From positions 2,542,001-2,606,000 of the forward strand of contig JAGTWJ010000001.1 in NCBI GenBank assembly GCA_020064725.1: a stretch of 64,000 nucleotides of DNA. The letters are read 5' to 3'. Numbering within the stretch: the stretch's first letter is position 1; each line of letters starts with the position of its first letter. Source of the DNA: Drechslerella dactyloides (lineage: Eukaryota; Ascomycota; Orbiliomycetes; Orbiliales; Orbiliaceae). Below the pieces are notes generated by a model. The model was not told the origin of the DNA, searched no databases, and saw only the letters and a program-made list of their open reading frames with translations. This document shows, piece by piece, positions 35,418 to 47,786 of this stretch. Made by a program: the position numbers and the translations under genes.

Positions 35418-36613
35418 TTCTTTCTTCTCGAGTGTGGAGGTATTTTTTTTTATAATTCGTTTCTAATGCTGGGTTTTAGGACACATGCACATTAATGATC
35501 GATCTTATCGTGGATTCTTATCCCCTGCGCTCGTCCGCGCTTGTATGCCGTCGATCACGAGTGTAGTGTGATTTTTTGCTTGCTTTCGCGCTGGCTATTG
35601 GGGTTGATATTGGCAGATGTGTGACTGGTTTGCATGCAAATTGCAATTGGGTTTTCTGTCGACTGTCTAGAGGGCTTCGATTCGATTCGAGTGCTGTTGA
35701 GTGTATCGATCGTGCTGGCGTTAACGCGCGTTCATTACCATTGTGGCTTTAGTTGAATACCTTTTTTCTTCGATGTATCTAGCATTTGTAAGAACGTGTC
35801 TTGTCCATTTACATATAGACTTCAGCGTAGTATCGTAATTATAACGTGCGCATGATATCATATGATCGAGATATATCTGGTCTGGTGCCAGACGCCTCGC
35901 TGTTGTGAAGTCTGGCCTCGATACTGGTATACGTGGGTGCTGATGTGTTGAGGTGTTGAGTGTTTGTCCCGGTGGAGCGGACCCGACGAAAGGGGAAATG
36001 CCGGACCGCGGGCTTCGCAACCTGACGAACACACCAACAACCTCCATCGCGACGCTGCGGCCTGTATAATATTCCTCGTCTGCCTCTCGCCCCTCGCGAC
36101 ATCCAGCATCTATCGACGCATCCTCCTCGCATCGCACCCCCACAACCTCTGCTCTCTTGACTCTCTGCGCGCGCGTTTTTTCTCCCTTATAGCGATTCTT
36201 CTGTCTCCTGAATCTTCCGGCTTTCCTACCCTGGCTGGCTGGTTTGTTTTGTACCCCTCGACACGACATACTACTCGAACGCACACTCACATATCAGCCA
36301 CATATCCCGTCCGGGATCCTTGCAGCGTTATCATCACAGTCACCGTCACGCCCCACCGACGCTGCCCACTCGGACCTTTTTTTCTCATCTACCTCACATC
36401 ATCGATCGCGATACCCTCCGCTTCTCTATTTTATTTAGCCCTTTTCTTTAGATTACTCCCGCTGTCCGTTTTCGTCCGCCTGTTTTCGCGGCAGCGCTGA
36501 CCGTCACCCCTACTCGGCTCGGCTTGATACTACAACAGCCGACACACGCACGTGACGTCTATTCTCAGAACCTTTGCATGTTCTGATCACATACACACAA
36601 TACACAATACACG
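35418..36613. other. Intergenic region and probable SGF73 leader
   Basis: About 1.2 kb. The last 450 bp are strongly pyrimidine-rich on the plus strand, which fits a long CT-rich fungal promoter or 5' leader. No gene is supported. Confidence 0.5.
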
Positions 36614-38231
36614 ATGACGGAGTCGAAGGGTACGCGTCTGGCCCTTTTTCTTCTTTTCATCTGCTGGTTTGACTGGAGTTTACTGACGTCGTTCCCTCGT
36701 GATAGCGGCGGCTGCGGCTCAACGAGCCCGTAAGCGAGCCATCGCGCTTATCAGCAACCCCGAGGCCGACTCCTTCTTCAAGGACGAGGACCGTGCTCCA
36801 AAGAGACTCCGACTCTCGAGTCCCCTTGGCAATGATAAGCCATTGACGGATAAGAAAAACGGTATGCTTCACTCAGGATGTTATTCTTTCATTCCTCTGT
36901 GCTCGGCCAACTGACATTGCTTTGTGTTTGTAGAAATCACATATGCAGCTCTTGTCAAACCGAGGCTCAGCGAAGTCGAAGCGGCAAACTTTACCTTCGG
37001 CCGGCCGCTCCTCGACGAACCAGAGATCATACAGTGCAAGCACTGCAAGAAGCCGATACTGCGCCCAAACGCACAGAGCCACATCAAGGCGTGCCTCAAG
37101 GTCAAGGCGGAGGCTAAGAAAGAACGCAAACTGGCCAAAGAGGCAGCCTCTGGAAAAGTGGATCTGAAGAAGGCAAAGGAGACCAAAGCCGATGCCAAAG
37201 AAGACGCGGAAGAGAAGGACAAGGACACCGACAAGCCCAAGCCCGCAGAGAAACCGCCCAAGGCGGCAGCCGCGGCCAAGGACCCGGATACCAAGGCGGT
37301 CAAGACCGCAGCAGCGAAGACCACAGCCAAGACAAAGGCTGGTGGGGGGACCAAGAAGAAGGCAGATGGTGAGGATGACAAGCCTGACGCGAAGAACTCG
37401 AAGAAGCGCAAGGCAGCAGATGGCAAGGCTTCCCGTCTCGCGCGTCATACCACCACCCTTCCACGCCGGCTCGCTAACACCATTCTGCAGATGACAAAGG
37501 CAAGGAGAAGGAGGGCCCCAAAACCAAGAAGACCAAGAAGGAGAAACCGGCTCCCAAGCCGAAAGGTTCGTCGTCTACTGGCAGAGTTTTGTCCTTGCGA
37601 AGCCGCACGATCAGAATACCCTAAAGCGGAACAAGCGACTAATTTGATAAGGCCCCGTCGATGTCGAGAGACAGTGCGGAGTGCCGTTGCCAAATGGCCA
37701 GCTCTGTGCACGGTCCCTTACCTGCAAATCCCATAGTATGGGTGCAAAACGGGCCGTCCAGGGCAGGCCGGCACCATATGATACCCTTCTTGCTGCTTAT
37801 CAGAAGAAGAATCAAGCCAAGCAACAGAGTAAGCGTAAAATTACCAACGACCGTAACCTCCATAAGTTCCACAGTTCCGCTAACCAGTTTTTTGCTTTGC
37901 TGCGTTTGCGTCTTGCTGCGTTTGCGTTTTTTGCTTTGATTTTTTTTCTCTTTTTACAGAAGCTGCCATCAACGCTAGTAATCCTGCGCCGGACGATCTC
38001 GAGGCCAACTCGCTGCACGTCGACTCTGACGAGGAGATGGAGTTCGTCATGGCGGCCGTCGCACGTTCGAACCCGCAACCTATCGTGCCAACGATCCTGC
38101 TTTCGACGAGACAGAAGTACAACCATAGACGATTCGCGCTGATGCTCGGGGCCGCGCTGAAGCCGCCAAATCCCCCGCTGAGCGCCGTTGACGGCCGCGG
38201 TGGGTTTGGAGGGTTCGGGTTCATGGGATAG
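36614..38231 (+). CDS. SGF73: SAGA complex subunit Sgf73 (ataxin-7 homologue)
   Basis: Anchors the histone H2B deubiquitinase module (Ubp8, Sgf11, Sus1) to SAGA. The N-terminal zinc motif reads IIQCKHCKKPILRPNAQSHI (C-x2-C ... H). A Lys/Ala-rich low-complexity linker follows. The SCA7 domain is complete: DVERQCGVPLPNGQLCARSL, then TCKSHSMGAKRAV and PYDTLLAAYQKKNQAKQQ. Exons: 36614-36629, 36706-36861, 36934 to 37422 or 37434, 37491-37565, 37652-37828, 37960-38231, giving 394 or 398 residues depending on the donor of intron 3. The C-terminus is Gly/Phe-rich (GGFGGFGFMG). Confidence 0.93.
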
Positions 38232-39317
38232 GTATCGTAGATTCGATTCTCTTGTTTATATTTAGATGGAGCGGGTGGTACACGTACATACGGACAGGTG
38301 CGGTTAACGCGTACGCTGGTCTTCTCTGGGTTCGTTTTCAGGTCTCGGTTTTACATGGCTGTTTGTTTATTCTTCCCCGGGGGCGCATTTCTCCAGAACG
38401 GTGTTAGTGGCGTATAGATTGCGGGGCAGTTAACGAGGGTATCGTCTTTTGCGAACATGATGGTTTTTTATAGGGATTGCTGGCTGGCGTCTCGTTTACG
38501 GTTTGTTCCTGACTAGGATTTTTTTGCTCACTCTTTGTTTGCTTGTCTTTTTCGAATATCATTCGTTCGTACGCCTAGGCTTTGCTTCGGAGTTTGAGCT
38601 TTGTCTTCTGGCTTCCATATTGCTATTCTCATGGTGTCTTGTATACATGTAATTCTTTCTCTGCGTTCAAGTATATCGAGATGCATCGACGCTCTGTTTT
38701 TTGCTGCTTCGCGAATTCGCTTGATCGATTGCAGATACACTATTCATGACATCCTTCTATAAAGCATGTTTTTCCCTTTGCAAGACTACGTCGATACATA
38801 TTATCCTCGTCATACATACAATATTATAGTGTACACTTGCAATATAACGATGCTGGCATTTACTTTGTGAAGGTTATCGATAGTATCGTTGCGTTAGAGG
38901 CTTGGCTGCATGTTCGGGAGGAAGAGAGCGGCACACGTCGTAGCGCAGCCCCGCATCCATCCACACACACCAACCTGCTTCTCAGCTGGACGCCACCAGA
39001 ACCAGGCTGACGATTTTCGACTTGATCCCGCCGAGAAATAGCACATACTATAGTACTGCTATATTAAATCGCACTAAAGTCGCCATTCTGTCAATTTTTC
39101 TGCGATAGATTATTACAAATTCCACTCCATGGACCACTCGCACGATCGTTTCGATGTCTACGGCCTTCTCACGCGTCGAGCTGGGCCCGTCGGCATCGTG
39201 ACGTAGCGGTATATTATACAGACAGACAGACACAGTTTACGATACATTACCTCTGGCCTGGTATATATACAATAAAGCAACGAGGCAATCGACATAATCT
39301 ATACACCGGTATCCGTA
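38232..39317. other. Intergenic region
   Basis: About 1.1 kb, T-rich just after SGF73. No gene is supported. The promoter of the GTPase gene should lie in the last few hundred bases. Confidence 0.5.
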
Positions 39318-41556
39318 ATGTCGTTCAACATGTTCAAACGGTACAAGGAATCCGCGTCCAAGTCCCGCGACCGCCGCGGCGACAGATTCGAGACCGCCGT
39401 CCCTCCACCACCGGGTATATACACGGGCGCCGCATCGAACTCCTCCGAAACATGGGAACCGCTTTCGCCCACATCGACCATCTCGTCGACGGCGTCCTCG
39501 TACAATGAGGCGTCCGTGTCGTCGTCGTCGCTGCCGATGAGTTCTGCTGTCATGGAGCATTGGGCTGCGGATACGGCGAGGAGTGGGGGTTCACCGACGG
39601 CCATTCGACGGAAGCCCGTGCCTGCGAAACCGGAGAGTACGGTTGGTGGGACCGCCGGAAGGACGGAGACGGTGGCTGCGGCGGTAGATACGAGGGGCGG
39701 AGGGGCGGAGAGTCACAGTCCGAGGGATGCGGGGAGGCAGCCATCAGAGACCGGTGTTCCTGCTGGAACGACGGAGACGGCGGCGTCGGGCTTGAATGAT
39801 GGGGGGTCGAGGGTAAGGAGTGCTGTGGAGAAGATGCTGAGAGGCACAGGTATCCTGCCAGAATCCCCTGATGGCTCGAGGTCGGCTCCGAAATCTCGAA
39901 GGGCGCGAATGCGGGCTCGAGAGTCGGGATTCGTATCTGCCTGGTCGGTTCAGGCGAGGCGGATGGTCACGCTGCTCTCCAGACACACTAGCACGACGGG
40001 CGGCCGCGTGCCTATCGCGCTGGCTGCTACCACGGTTTTGATATTCCTGCTATGGGCGTTCGCGCTGTCGGACGGTGGCTCCGTCGCGGGACTGACGCCC
40101 ACGAGCCCGGTCATTGCGATAATGGGAGAGACTGGCGCTGGGAAGTCCAGCTTTATCAAGGCGCTAGGCGGCCGAGATGGCGACGGCAATCCACCTGTGA
40201 TAGGGCACACTCTGAACTCTAGTACGTTCCGTATATTATCAATCTGCAACTATCATCGTCGTTTGAATCTAACGCACGCTTGAATGGACAACAGCTACGA
40301 AGATTGCGTCCTGGTACTCGGCCGGCGTTGGGAAGAAGGGCTTCTACATCCTCGATACCCCAGGTTTTGACGACTCGTACATGAGCGACTTTGAGATCCT
40401 GGAGGGGCTGACGAAGGAGCTGGCGGCGATATATAAAGACGCCAGGCCGCTGACTGGAATCGTCTACATGCACGACATCTCGAAGGAGAAGATGGGCAAG
40501 ACGAGCCACAAGGTAGGCCTATGAGATAGACGGCTGCTGCCATCATGTAATATGCGACGTCGGCTAATGGAGTTACAGAGTCTTAGGACATTCCAGAGCC
40601 TCGTCGGAGAAACGTCGCTTAAGAATGTGGTACTGGTCACGACGCACTGGGCTAGATTCTTCAAGGGCGCGCAGACGCTCCGAGAGGAGGAGCTACGCAC
40701 GACGTTCTGGGCGTCAATGCTGGCGCGGGGCTCACAGATTCTACGACATAGCGGGTCACGGAGGTCCGCGCTGCGGATCGTCAAGATGCTGCTCGACAGG
40801 GAGCCCGTCGTGATCAGGATTGTCGAGCAGACTATCCGGGACAAGCTGCCCGTCGGCCAGACTGATGCTGGCAGCGTCGTGGCGGACGGTCTACGGGATT
40901 TAGAAGGCAAGCTGGTGGATAACATCGCGTCGGTCAACGAGGAGATGGCGGACATCAAGGGCAGGCAGGAGCAGATACGCAAGTACGCGGCAGCGGAGGC
41001 GAAGAGGCTGGAGAACGAGTGGAAGCGCGCGTCCCGGCAGCAGCGCGAGGAGATCGAGCGACAGATGAAGGAGATCAGGAGGAAGAGCGAGCAGGAAGTC
41101 GAAGAGCTGAGCGGGCAGCTTGTGAATGCGAGGAACGAGAAGCAGGCGCTGTGGAACCGCATCGACTCGCTGCAGAAGACGGTCAAGAAGCTGAAGGACC
41201 GGATCGCTGAAGTGGAGAGCCCCGAGAAGGGAGGGCCGACGGTGAAACGGGCAGGAGAGGTGGAAGGAGTCGGGTTCTTCGGGCGAATACGCAATGGCAT
41301 CAAGGCTGCATTGGGGAGCGTGGTGGCATTCATCAGGATGGTGGGGATCCTGTTGGCTATCTTGTTTATATCCACGATGGTCTCCGGCATGGCGGGCATG
41401 GACTTTCCGGGGGCCTTCATTGTGTTCGTGCCGGCGATTTGGATCGCGATCGAGTTTTTCGGGCTGCCGAGGCTGGCGGCTGTGCTGACGCTGTGCGGGA
41501 TGCTCGGGCTGCTAGTCGTCGTCGCCGTTGCGTCTGAATCTCGCCGCCGTTACTGA
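39318..41556 (+). CDS. Membrane-anchored P-loop GTPase with coiled coil, function unknown
   Basis: Exons 39318-40221, 40295-40512 and 40579-41556 give 699 residues. Residues 1-230 are disordered and rich in Ser, Thr, Gly and Arg. Residues 231-250 form a hydrophobic segment. The GTPase core follows: P-loop GETGAGKS (270-277), switch Thr at about 302, DTPGFDD (322-328) and VVLVTTHW at about 391-398, where a G4 motif would sit but without the usual NKxD. A long charged coiled coil spans about 450-590. Two or three hydrophobic segments lie in the last 80 residues before ESRRRY. The core resembles the large fungal family of AIG1/septin-like GTPases. Flanking membrane segments suggest anchoring to an internal membrane. 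No function can be assigned. Confidence 0.85.
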
Positions 41557-42088
41557 GCAATGCAACTGTCTTCCGAGTACTCGTCTGTCGGCGTCGGTAG
41601 AAGTGCCCAGCGTAGATACTTGGACATCGTGCATCGTCCAGCTGGCCGTCGGCGAGGCCGGGCCAGTGATGTTGGAGGAAGCGGAGGAAGCCTCGGCTGA
41701 GCGGCGTGTCGCGGAATTGTTGCTGCGGCCGGCGAGCTGCCACATGTGCGCCCGGCCGAAACGACCAAAACAAAGCCCCTCCGCCAATTGCAATCGCCTC
41801 GCTTGACAACCTCGACCCGCGCATTCTCCTTTTCTCGACGTTCGCTCTCGCCCGTCCGTTCCATCGACCAGGCATTACATCAATTTAATTTATCACCATC
41901 TTCATCGGCATCATCATTGCCTGCCTGAATACCAGGTGCCCGCTTCACGCGCGATCCGGACGCCCGCCTGCCAGAACGTCCATTCCGTCGCCGCTTCCGT
42001 CCTCCTCGCGGCCGCCCGACGCGCATAACCCACTACCCCTGCACCTACCCGCCACCGACCCGACCGCCGCCGGCATCACTCTCCAAAC
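41557..42088. other. Intergenic spacer
   Basis: 532 bp. The last 250 bp are CT-rich and probably form the leader of the PEX26-like gene. Confidence 0.5.
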
Positions 42089-43528
42089 ATGGACACCCAC
42101 TCAGACCTCAGCGGGCTGGAGGACCGGCCTCTCAACATCCACCGCCCGCGCGGGAACCACACCACCAACGGCTACCACAGCAGCAGCAGTCCCGAGCGAG
42201 GCTCCGGCTACTACAGCGACGTGATGGACTCCAGTGCCGGCAGCCTGCCGTCGTCTCACACGTCCAAATCGTCCAGCATGTCCGCGAGCAACGTGGCCGC
42301 CTCGCGGTCCTACAAGGAGGCCGCCAATTTTTTTCTCACGCGTCAGATGGCCGATGCGCTGGCGGTGTTGCGGCCGGCACTGCGGGATGCGGCCAGTCAG
42401 GCGACGCAGCGGGCGACGAGGGTCAAGGTGTGGAGTCTGTACTTCGCCATCTTTGACGCTGCCGTGAAGATGTCGCCGGAGGAGGGCAAGAGGATATGGG
42501 GAGGCCAGGATTGGCGGAGGATCGTTGGCAGAGTCAGAAACGGGCTGATCTGGGACGAGGTGGAGGACGCCTACAAGGGCGAAGGGCCCATCGACACCGA
42601 CGTGGTGATATCCCTGTAAGTTGTCCAGCTTGGTCACCTTTGATGCAGGTGTGCTAACGAGTCTTGGATGTAGGGTGATGCTGGTGCTGGCTCACGGGAA
42701 TGACCAAAAGATGACGCAGAAGCACATCGAGGCGGCTCTCGCGGAGCTCCCCTCCGTCAGCGATAGCCCGAAGGCACTGGCTCAACGGACCAAGCTCATG
42801 GAATTGTACATCCTACACGTCCTCCCACGGGTCGACGAGTGGGACTACGCACGGGAATTCACGCAAATGAGCCCCTACCTGGACGCCGACAAGAGAGAGG
42901 TGTGTTATAGATTCACGTGGATATTTTTCGCAAAACTATACGCTAATAATATCTTTTCTAGAATTTCCTTATGGCCCTTGAAGCTCTGCAGAAGGAAAAG
43001 GCCGAACAGGAAGCTCGAAGACTCGAAGAAGAGCGAATGGCGGCCGAGGCTCTCGAGCGCGAACAACGGCTAGCCGAGGAGCGTCTCCGCGAATCAACAA
43101 GCAGCGAAACCCGTTCGCGCTCGACCGTCCGCAAAACCGACGGCAGGTCGCAGAACACCGCTCGCAGTCGAAGACGTAGCACCGCCCGCAGCACTGCATC
43201 CTCAGACTATCGTCCCGTCAGTCGACGTTCTCGCTCACAAAAGCGATTCCTGGACGATTCCGACGACGCATTGTCGACTGTCTCCGGTACCCCGCGACAG
43301 GCACGAGGCATTATCTCGCAGACGACAAATATCGCCGGCCAGCTCGTCAAGTATGTCAACCACTCTGTCGGCGCGCAGAAGTCTCTCCAGGCGGTCGTCT
43401 TCATGCTGGCGCTGATCTGGGCGCTGGCGAAGAAGAGCACACGGTCGAGGCTATGGCGGTACCTCATGTTCGCGTGGATGAAGGCCATGAGCACGATCCG
43501 GATGGGGATGAAGGTGACTTATGTCTGA
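42089..43528 (+). CDS. PEX26: PEX26-like peroxin, tail-anchored
   Basis: Probable peroxisomal membrane anchor for the Pex1-Pex6 ATPase. Exons 42089-42615, 42674-42899 and 42962-43528 sum to 439 residues. After a Ser-rich N-terminus comes a helical domain (YKEAANFFLTRQMADALAVL, then LIWDEVEDAYKGEGPID and ILHVLPRVDEWDYAREFT). A charged Glu/Arg/Lys coiled coil follows, beginning MALEALQKEKAEQEARRLEE. Near the C-terminus a hydrophobic segment (LQAVVFMLALIWALA) is flanked by basic residues. This order, and the general look of the sequence, fit Pex26 of filamentous ascomycetes. I recognise the family from memory, so the symbol is less certain than the gene itself. Confidence 0.72.
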
Positions 43529-44269
43529 TCGCAGCACGACGGCGAGCGGGCATCTGCCTCCCAGATTATGATTGCAGTATGTGCACCCGGCCGCATCACA
43601 CGAAGTCCCGGTGCCTTGAGTTCCGCATGCGATTGATTTTATACTTATATCGCCCCAAGTTGCAGCAATTATTGCCCTTGCGGTACTGTTCTGATTGATG
43701 GTTTATATCTTTTTGACTGTTTTGGCGAAGCATGACCGTATGGATAAGTTGGTCTTTATTCTGGCGTTTCTCGCAGGCCTTGCTCGCTTGCACGCTTGCA
43801 TATTTCGCTCTTCTTGTACAGTATTTACATTGGACGACTATCTTGATGTCTTAATTGTATTAATTTCATGTTCATGTGTCTACTTGATATCAGCTTCTCT
43901 GGACTAGCTAAGTTTCGGCCGCTTCGGGAAACCCCAGTTTTATCTCACATATACAACACGAAAAATGCAACACGCGAAGTAGAAGCCGATAGTATCGTGA
44001 ATCTGAGGACGATTTCGTATAATATCGCGTGGACACGTGGGTAACGATCGGATGTTGGTCTGCTGCGGATTGCGATTCAGCTCCTTCTAATTCTAGATGA
44101 GCGAACCCTTCAGCAACTGACGTGACTTTGTTCCCTTGTTAGCTCTGCAATCGAAAAGTCTCAGCCTCACCCAGATGGGTGCAGCGTTTGACAACAATGC
44201 ATCCAGTACCCATCTCCCTGGTCAATCGCGCGGGAACCAGCATATCATCTCCATCGCGTTCACACTACC
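43529..44269. other. Intergenic region
   Basis: 741 bp, AT-rich. Short open frames only. No gene or structure is supported. Confidence 0.5.
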
Positions 44270-45472
44270 ATGTCCTTCTTGTTTCACTCCAGCTCGGAAA
44301 ACTCACGGCCCTCGAATTCAAGGCGACGTTCTAGAAATGAAACTCGTGGTGGCACACGACATATGGAGTCCCACGTCAACTCGCGCGACAGCCCTACTGC
44401 GACAAGGGAATCATTTATAGCGCCGACGCCGGCGAACGGGAGATTCGAGAACGTCGATAAGAAGGACTTTGAGCGCTACCAGGCGTTGAATTTACCGGCG
44501 AACGAGGTTTACAGATCGCCGAGCACGGAACGATCCGAGAACTCGAGTGTCCAAGAAGTGCCTCTTGGCCAGGAGCACGAGGCGATCCGCCCGGGGCGAT
44601 CGCCAAGCACGACTTACGTTCATCAAAGCCCAAAGCCAACAGCGACAGCGAAATCAAGTCGAGGGATAGCCGGCTGGTTCAAAGAAACCTTCACATCCAC
44701 ATCACCCAGTACAAGAGCAACGAGTGTAAAGCCGTCACATTATGGACCACCGACGGGCCCTCCCTCATCGATACAGTCGCGGCAGGCAACGTTAACGATA
44801 CAGGAACCACCCTTATACTCCCAGCGCTCGACCTTCCATATCCAAGAATTTAAGAAAGTCATGGAGGAAGGAAACTACGACGCAGCCGATGAGCACGCGG
44901 ACGTCCTGGGACGGCTCGTCGTAAGCAAGTATGGCGAGGGTGTCACCCCGGGAGCCCCGGACCCGACCTATCAATGTTGGCTGCTAGCTAAAGCACAGAC
45001 TCTCGTCTACTCGAACACCTCGCAACAGGCCCTCGAGATTCTCGAGTCACACGAGAGCATCATCGAGGATCCACGGTGGCTCTTCGAGACGATGCTCGAG
45101 TTCTACATTACGCTCAGCGTCGCAATGGCGTGCAACAATCGACTGGATCTCGCAAAGCATAAAGCTGAGGAGGTGCTGCGGCTGACGTTGAATACATCGG
45201 AGTTGGGCCAGACCAACTGGTCGGACGAGACGCGGCGTTGCGTTAGCCTTGCGTATTATCTGATTGCGGAGATACTAGCGATGGATAACAAAGCTGCAGA
45301 GGCTAAATTTTATCAGGCGCAGATTGCGGACTATGCGAATATGATCGCGGGGTATCTGTATGGGTGGGTGGATGTCTGTCTGTCGCGAGCGACTCGCCCG
45401 GAACCGACGGAAGAATATAAGCCACCGGCACCCGATCGCGCTTACCGGAATGGGCGTCGGGCTTATGTTTGA
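44270..45472 (+). CDS. Uncharacterised intronless protein with helical-repeat C-terminus
   Basis: A single 400-codon frame from ATG 44270 with no intron. Residues 1-190 are disordered and rich in Ser, Pro, Thr and Arg, with SR-type stretches near the start. Residues 195-370 look all-helical: FKKVMEEGNYDAADEHADVL, then ALEILESHESIIEDPRWLFE and DLAKHKAEEVLRLT. The pairing of helices suggests a TPR-like fold, but no TPR consensus can be claimed. No signal peptide or membrane segment was seen. Codon use resembles the neighbouring genes, which supports it being real. Function unknown. Confidence 0.75.
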   Translation: MSFLFHSSSENSRPSNSRRRSRNETRGGTRHMESHVNSRDSPTATRESFIAPTPANGRFENVDKKDFERYQALNLPANEVYRSPSTERSENSSVQEVPLGQEHEAIRPGRSPSTTYVHQSPKPTATAKSSRGIAGWFKETFTSTSPSTRATSVKPSHYGPPTGPPSSIQSRQATLTIQEPPLYSQRSTFHIQEFKKVMEEGNYDAADEHADVLGRLVVSKYGEGVTPGAPDPTYQCWLLAKAQTLVYSNTSQQALEILESHESIIEDPRWLFETMLEFYITLSVAMACNNRLDLAKHKAEEVLRLTLNTSELGQTNWSDETRRCVSLAYYLIAEILAMDNKAAEAKFYQAQIADYANMIAGYLYGWVDVCLSRATRPEPTEEYKPPAPDRAYRNGRRAYV

Positions 45473-47786
45473 CGGGCTGATTTACGAGAGGAGAGAAGTT
45501 TGGGAGGCGGTGTAGCGTGCGGCTGCATGCAGCTCGTGTCGTCCGTATCGGTGTTGGGGATCGCCAATTTTAAAGCTACATCTCATTCTAAGGGATTCGG
45601 AGTCCGGCCTCTGAGACTCTCTAAGTGACACAAGCGCTTCGCGTTCATTTTGGGGGTGATGTTGTTGATATCGAAAGCCAGTCAAGGCGCAAGGTATGCT
45701 CGTGGCTGCTATCGACCACAGCACGTTCTGATGTCAGTCCCCTTCAGTATAGGTTTGATCCATCGACATGCATGTCGAGCACAAGTATATAATAGCATAA
45801 TGTACTTATCTAATATTTTACGAGAATATACTTCTCGACGATTCTGAATACCTCGGCTGGATCGAAGTGGGATTTGAGGTGCTGATGTTGATGCTTGTGC
45901 AGCTCAAAGGCGCTGCTGTGTATTACGCGGATGCCCATACAACGAATCTATAAAATAGTCTGATAATATATCAGTACAGTCACTTTCTTGTGATTGTGAT
46001 AGCGCCATGTCATGATCATGATGATATCTGGTATTTGGCTTAAAGCTAAAAGATGCGTGTGTTCTCGGTCTGCGGTTGATCGTTTAAGTCGTCTGCCCGC
46101 TCGCCGATGCAATTGCAACTACAGACGTGCCTTAGCTTTGTACTGAACTATTCAGCATTATAAGCTTACATGCTTGCATAATAGTACCCTAGGATGGAAC
46201 ACGCAGTGCGCTGGCAGCTAGCCTGTAGGACCTCCCAGCGTGTAATGCATTTAGTGACTATTGGTATGCTTTATATCATCAAACCTACCTGTTGATCTCC
46301 TTTGATATTGTACCTATACCTATGGCGTATATAAAAAATATTTGTCATCTCTAAAAATCTCGGGACATGCACATCTGTGGGGCATGGCGAAAGTTCGACG
46401 GGGCATGTTTAATAGTAGCTTGCAACATGCATGGCGTCGATACTCATTCTTGCTCGTGCCGCTGTCTCCTGAGCTAGACTGTGGTACTTTACTCGGCGGA
46501 ACCAGGGTGCCTGCCTCCGCCAAGCAGAGTACGGCAGTCCGGTTTGTTGCGCGACTTACGACCTTAAAACTCGCATTTCCGTTTTGAAAGTTGAGCTTTT
46601 GACATAGCACCCCTAGGGCTTTCTCATGAGCTTGTAAGCCACTCCGAGCAGCAAATTGGTCGTGTCAAAGTATCCATGAGAAGGCTCATAGTCTACAGAA
46701 TGAGGCTAGGAAGACTCGATTTCAGCCTTGCCCACGGGGAGAGGTGCCGGCTCGTATTTGATAGCTGTAGTGGCCAGTAATAAGCCCAGCTGCCCAGGTG
46801 CCTTCCCTATATATGGGATGTTGAATACATGCAGCACGTCAAGGGCCTTCCTCATACGACTATACGGGCAGGAGCCTCAAACACACGAGAGAAAGGCGTT
46901 GGCAATCAGTCCGTGAGCAATTTTGCAAGTTCTATTCAATGTGGACTGTGGGTTAACATGGAGGACTTATTGTGAAGTTAGAAATCTGATGGTGCTTAAA
47001 GCTTCGACTAATTGATAGGAGGTCGTAGTAAGATACCCGGCCCACTTCTTATATCTCCTGAATATTGCCCTTTAACATTGTCCTTCGGAGCTTGAATGGG
47101 ACTGCTAGTGCAACGCTATTCGACGCTTATACGTGTCCACGAATTCATTTCCAAGTATAAAGTGCAAGAGTGGTTAGAGGAGCGGCGACTGTGGCGCCCC
47201 AATCTGACCGTACTTGAGGTAAATGTATCTCTTCAATATAATTCCCGAATTGAAACACTTAGTATTTAAGCCCAAACCAGATCTGGAAGACCTTGGCGGT
47301 CGACACCTGCGTCACGAGATAGATGCGGGGCGGATTCGTGGAATTCTGGAACTCATTCGGGGCACGCGATATATTTCGCAGTTATATGCATATAAGAAGT
47401 ACTTAATGTTTTGTGTTAATAATTTGGGATTAGATCGCGTATAGTCGGGGTTAGACACGCTAGTTCACTGAAGGGCAAGCAAAGATTCTGCATCAACACG
47501 GTGCATGTTGCAGTATATAATGATATCGATATTGTACACCTAGCTATTTTGATGGGCTATATACTAGGCGCGAGTGTTCAAATGGTGTTGTGTCTGTTTT
47601 AGAATCCTTAGCCTCGCACAGAGCTCGTCCGTTTGACGAGTTCAACAGGGACTATGATGCACAAGCCAATCAAAAGATATTAGAAGAACAGAATGACAAT
47701 AAATGAGAGGAAAGGACGGCACAGAACAGGACAGAAAGAAGATCAGAGAATGTGGATAGTTGCAAACTCTGTCATGAAGCAGACAG
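45473..47786. other. Gene-poor region with possible gene relic
   Basis: About 2.3 kb, AT-rich with short palindromes such as ATCATGATCATGAT near 46010-46025. A plus-strand segment at 47096-47710 looks coding-like in pieces (listed separately). Open frames near 46340-46610 overlap on both strands and carry no known domain. No intact transposon was recognised. Confidence 0.5.
47096..47710 (+). pseudogene. Possible broken gene, family not recognised
   Basis: Three coding-like pieces lie on the plus strand. The first starts at ATG 47096 (MGLLVQRYSTLIRVHEFISK, then WLEERRLWRPNLTVLE). The second, in another frame from about 47223, contains DLEDLGGRHLRHEIDAGRI and GILELIRGTRYISQLYAY. The third, about 47607-47706, follows a TTTTAG and reads RARPFDEFNRDYDAQANQ to a TGA. 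I found no splice choice that joins the first two pieces in frame, which suggests decay, though an unusual intron is possible. Low confidence that this was ever a gene. Confidence 0.3.

Noticed and set aside
45473..47786. Degenerate transposon in the gene-poor region
   Set aside because: No terminal repeats, transposase or reverse transcriptase motifs could be recognised by eye.
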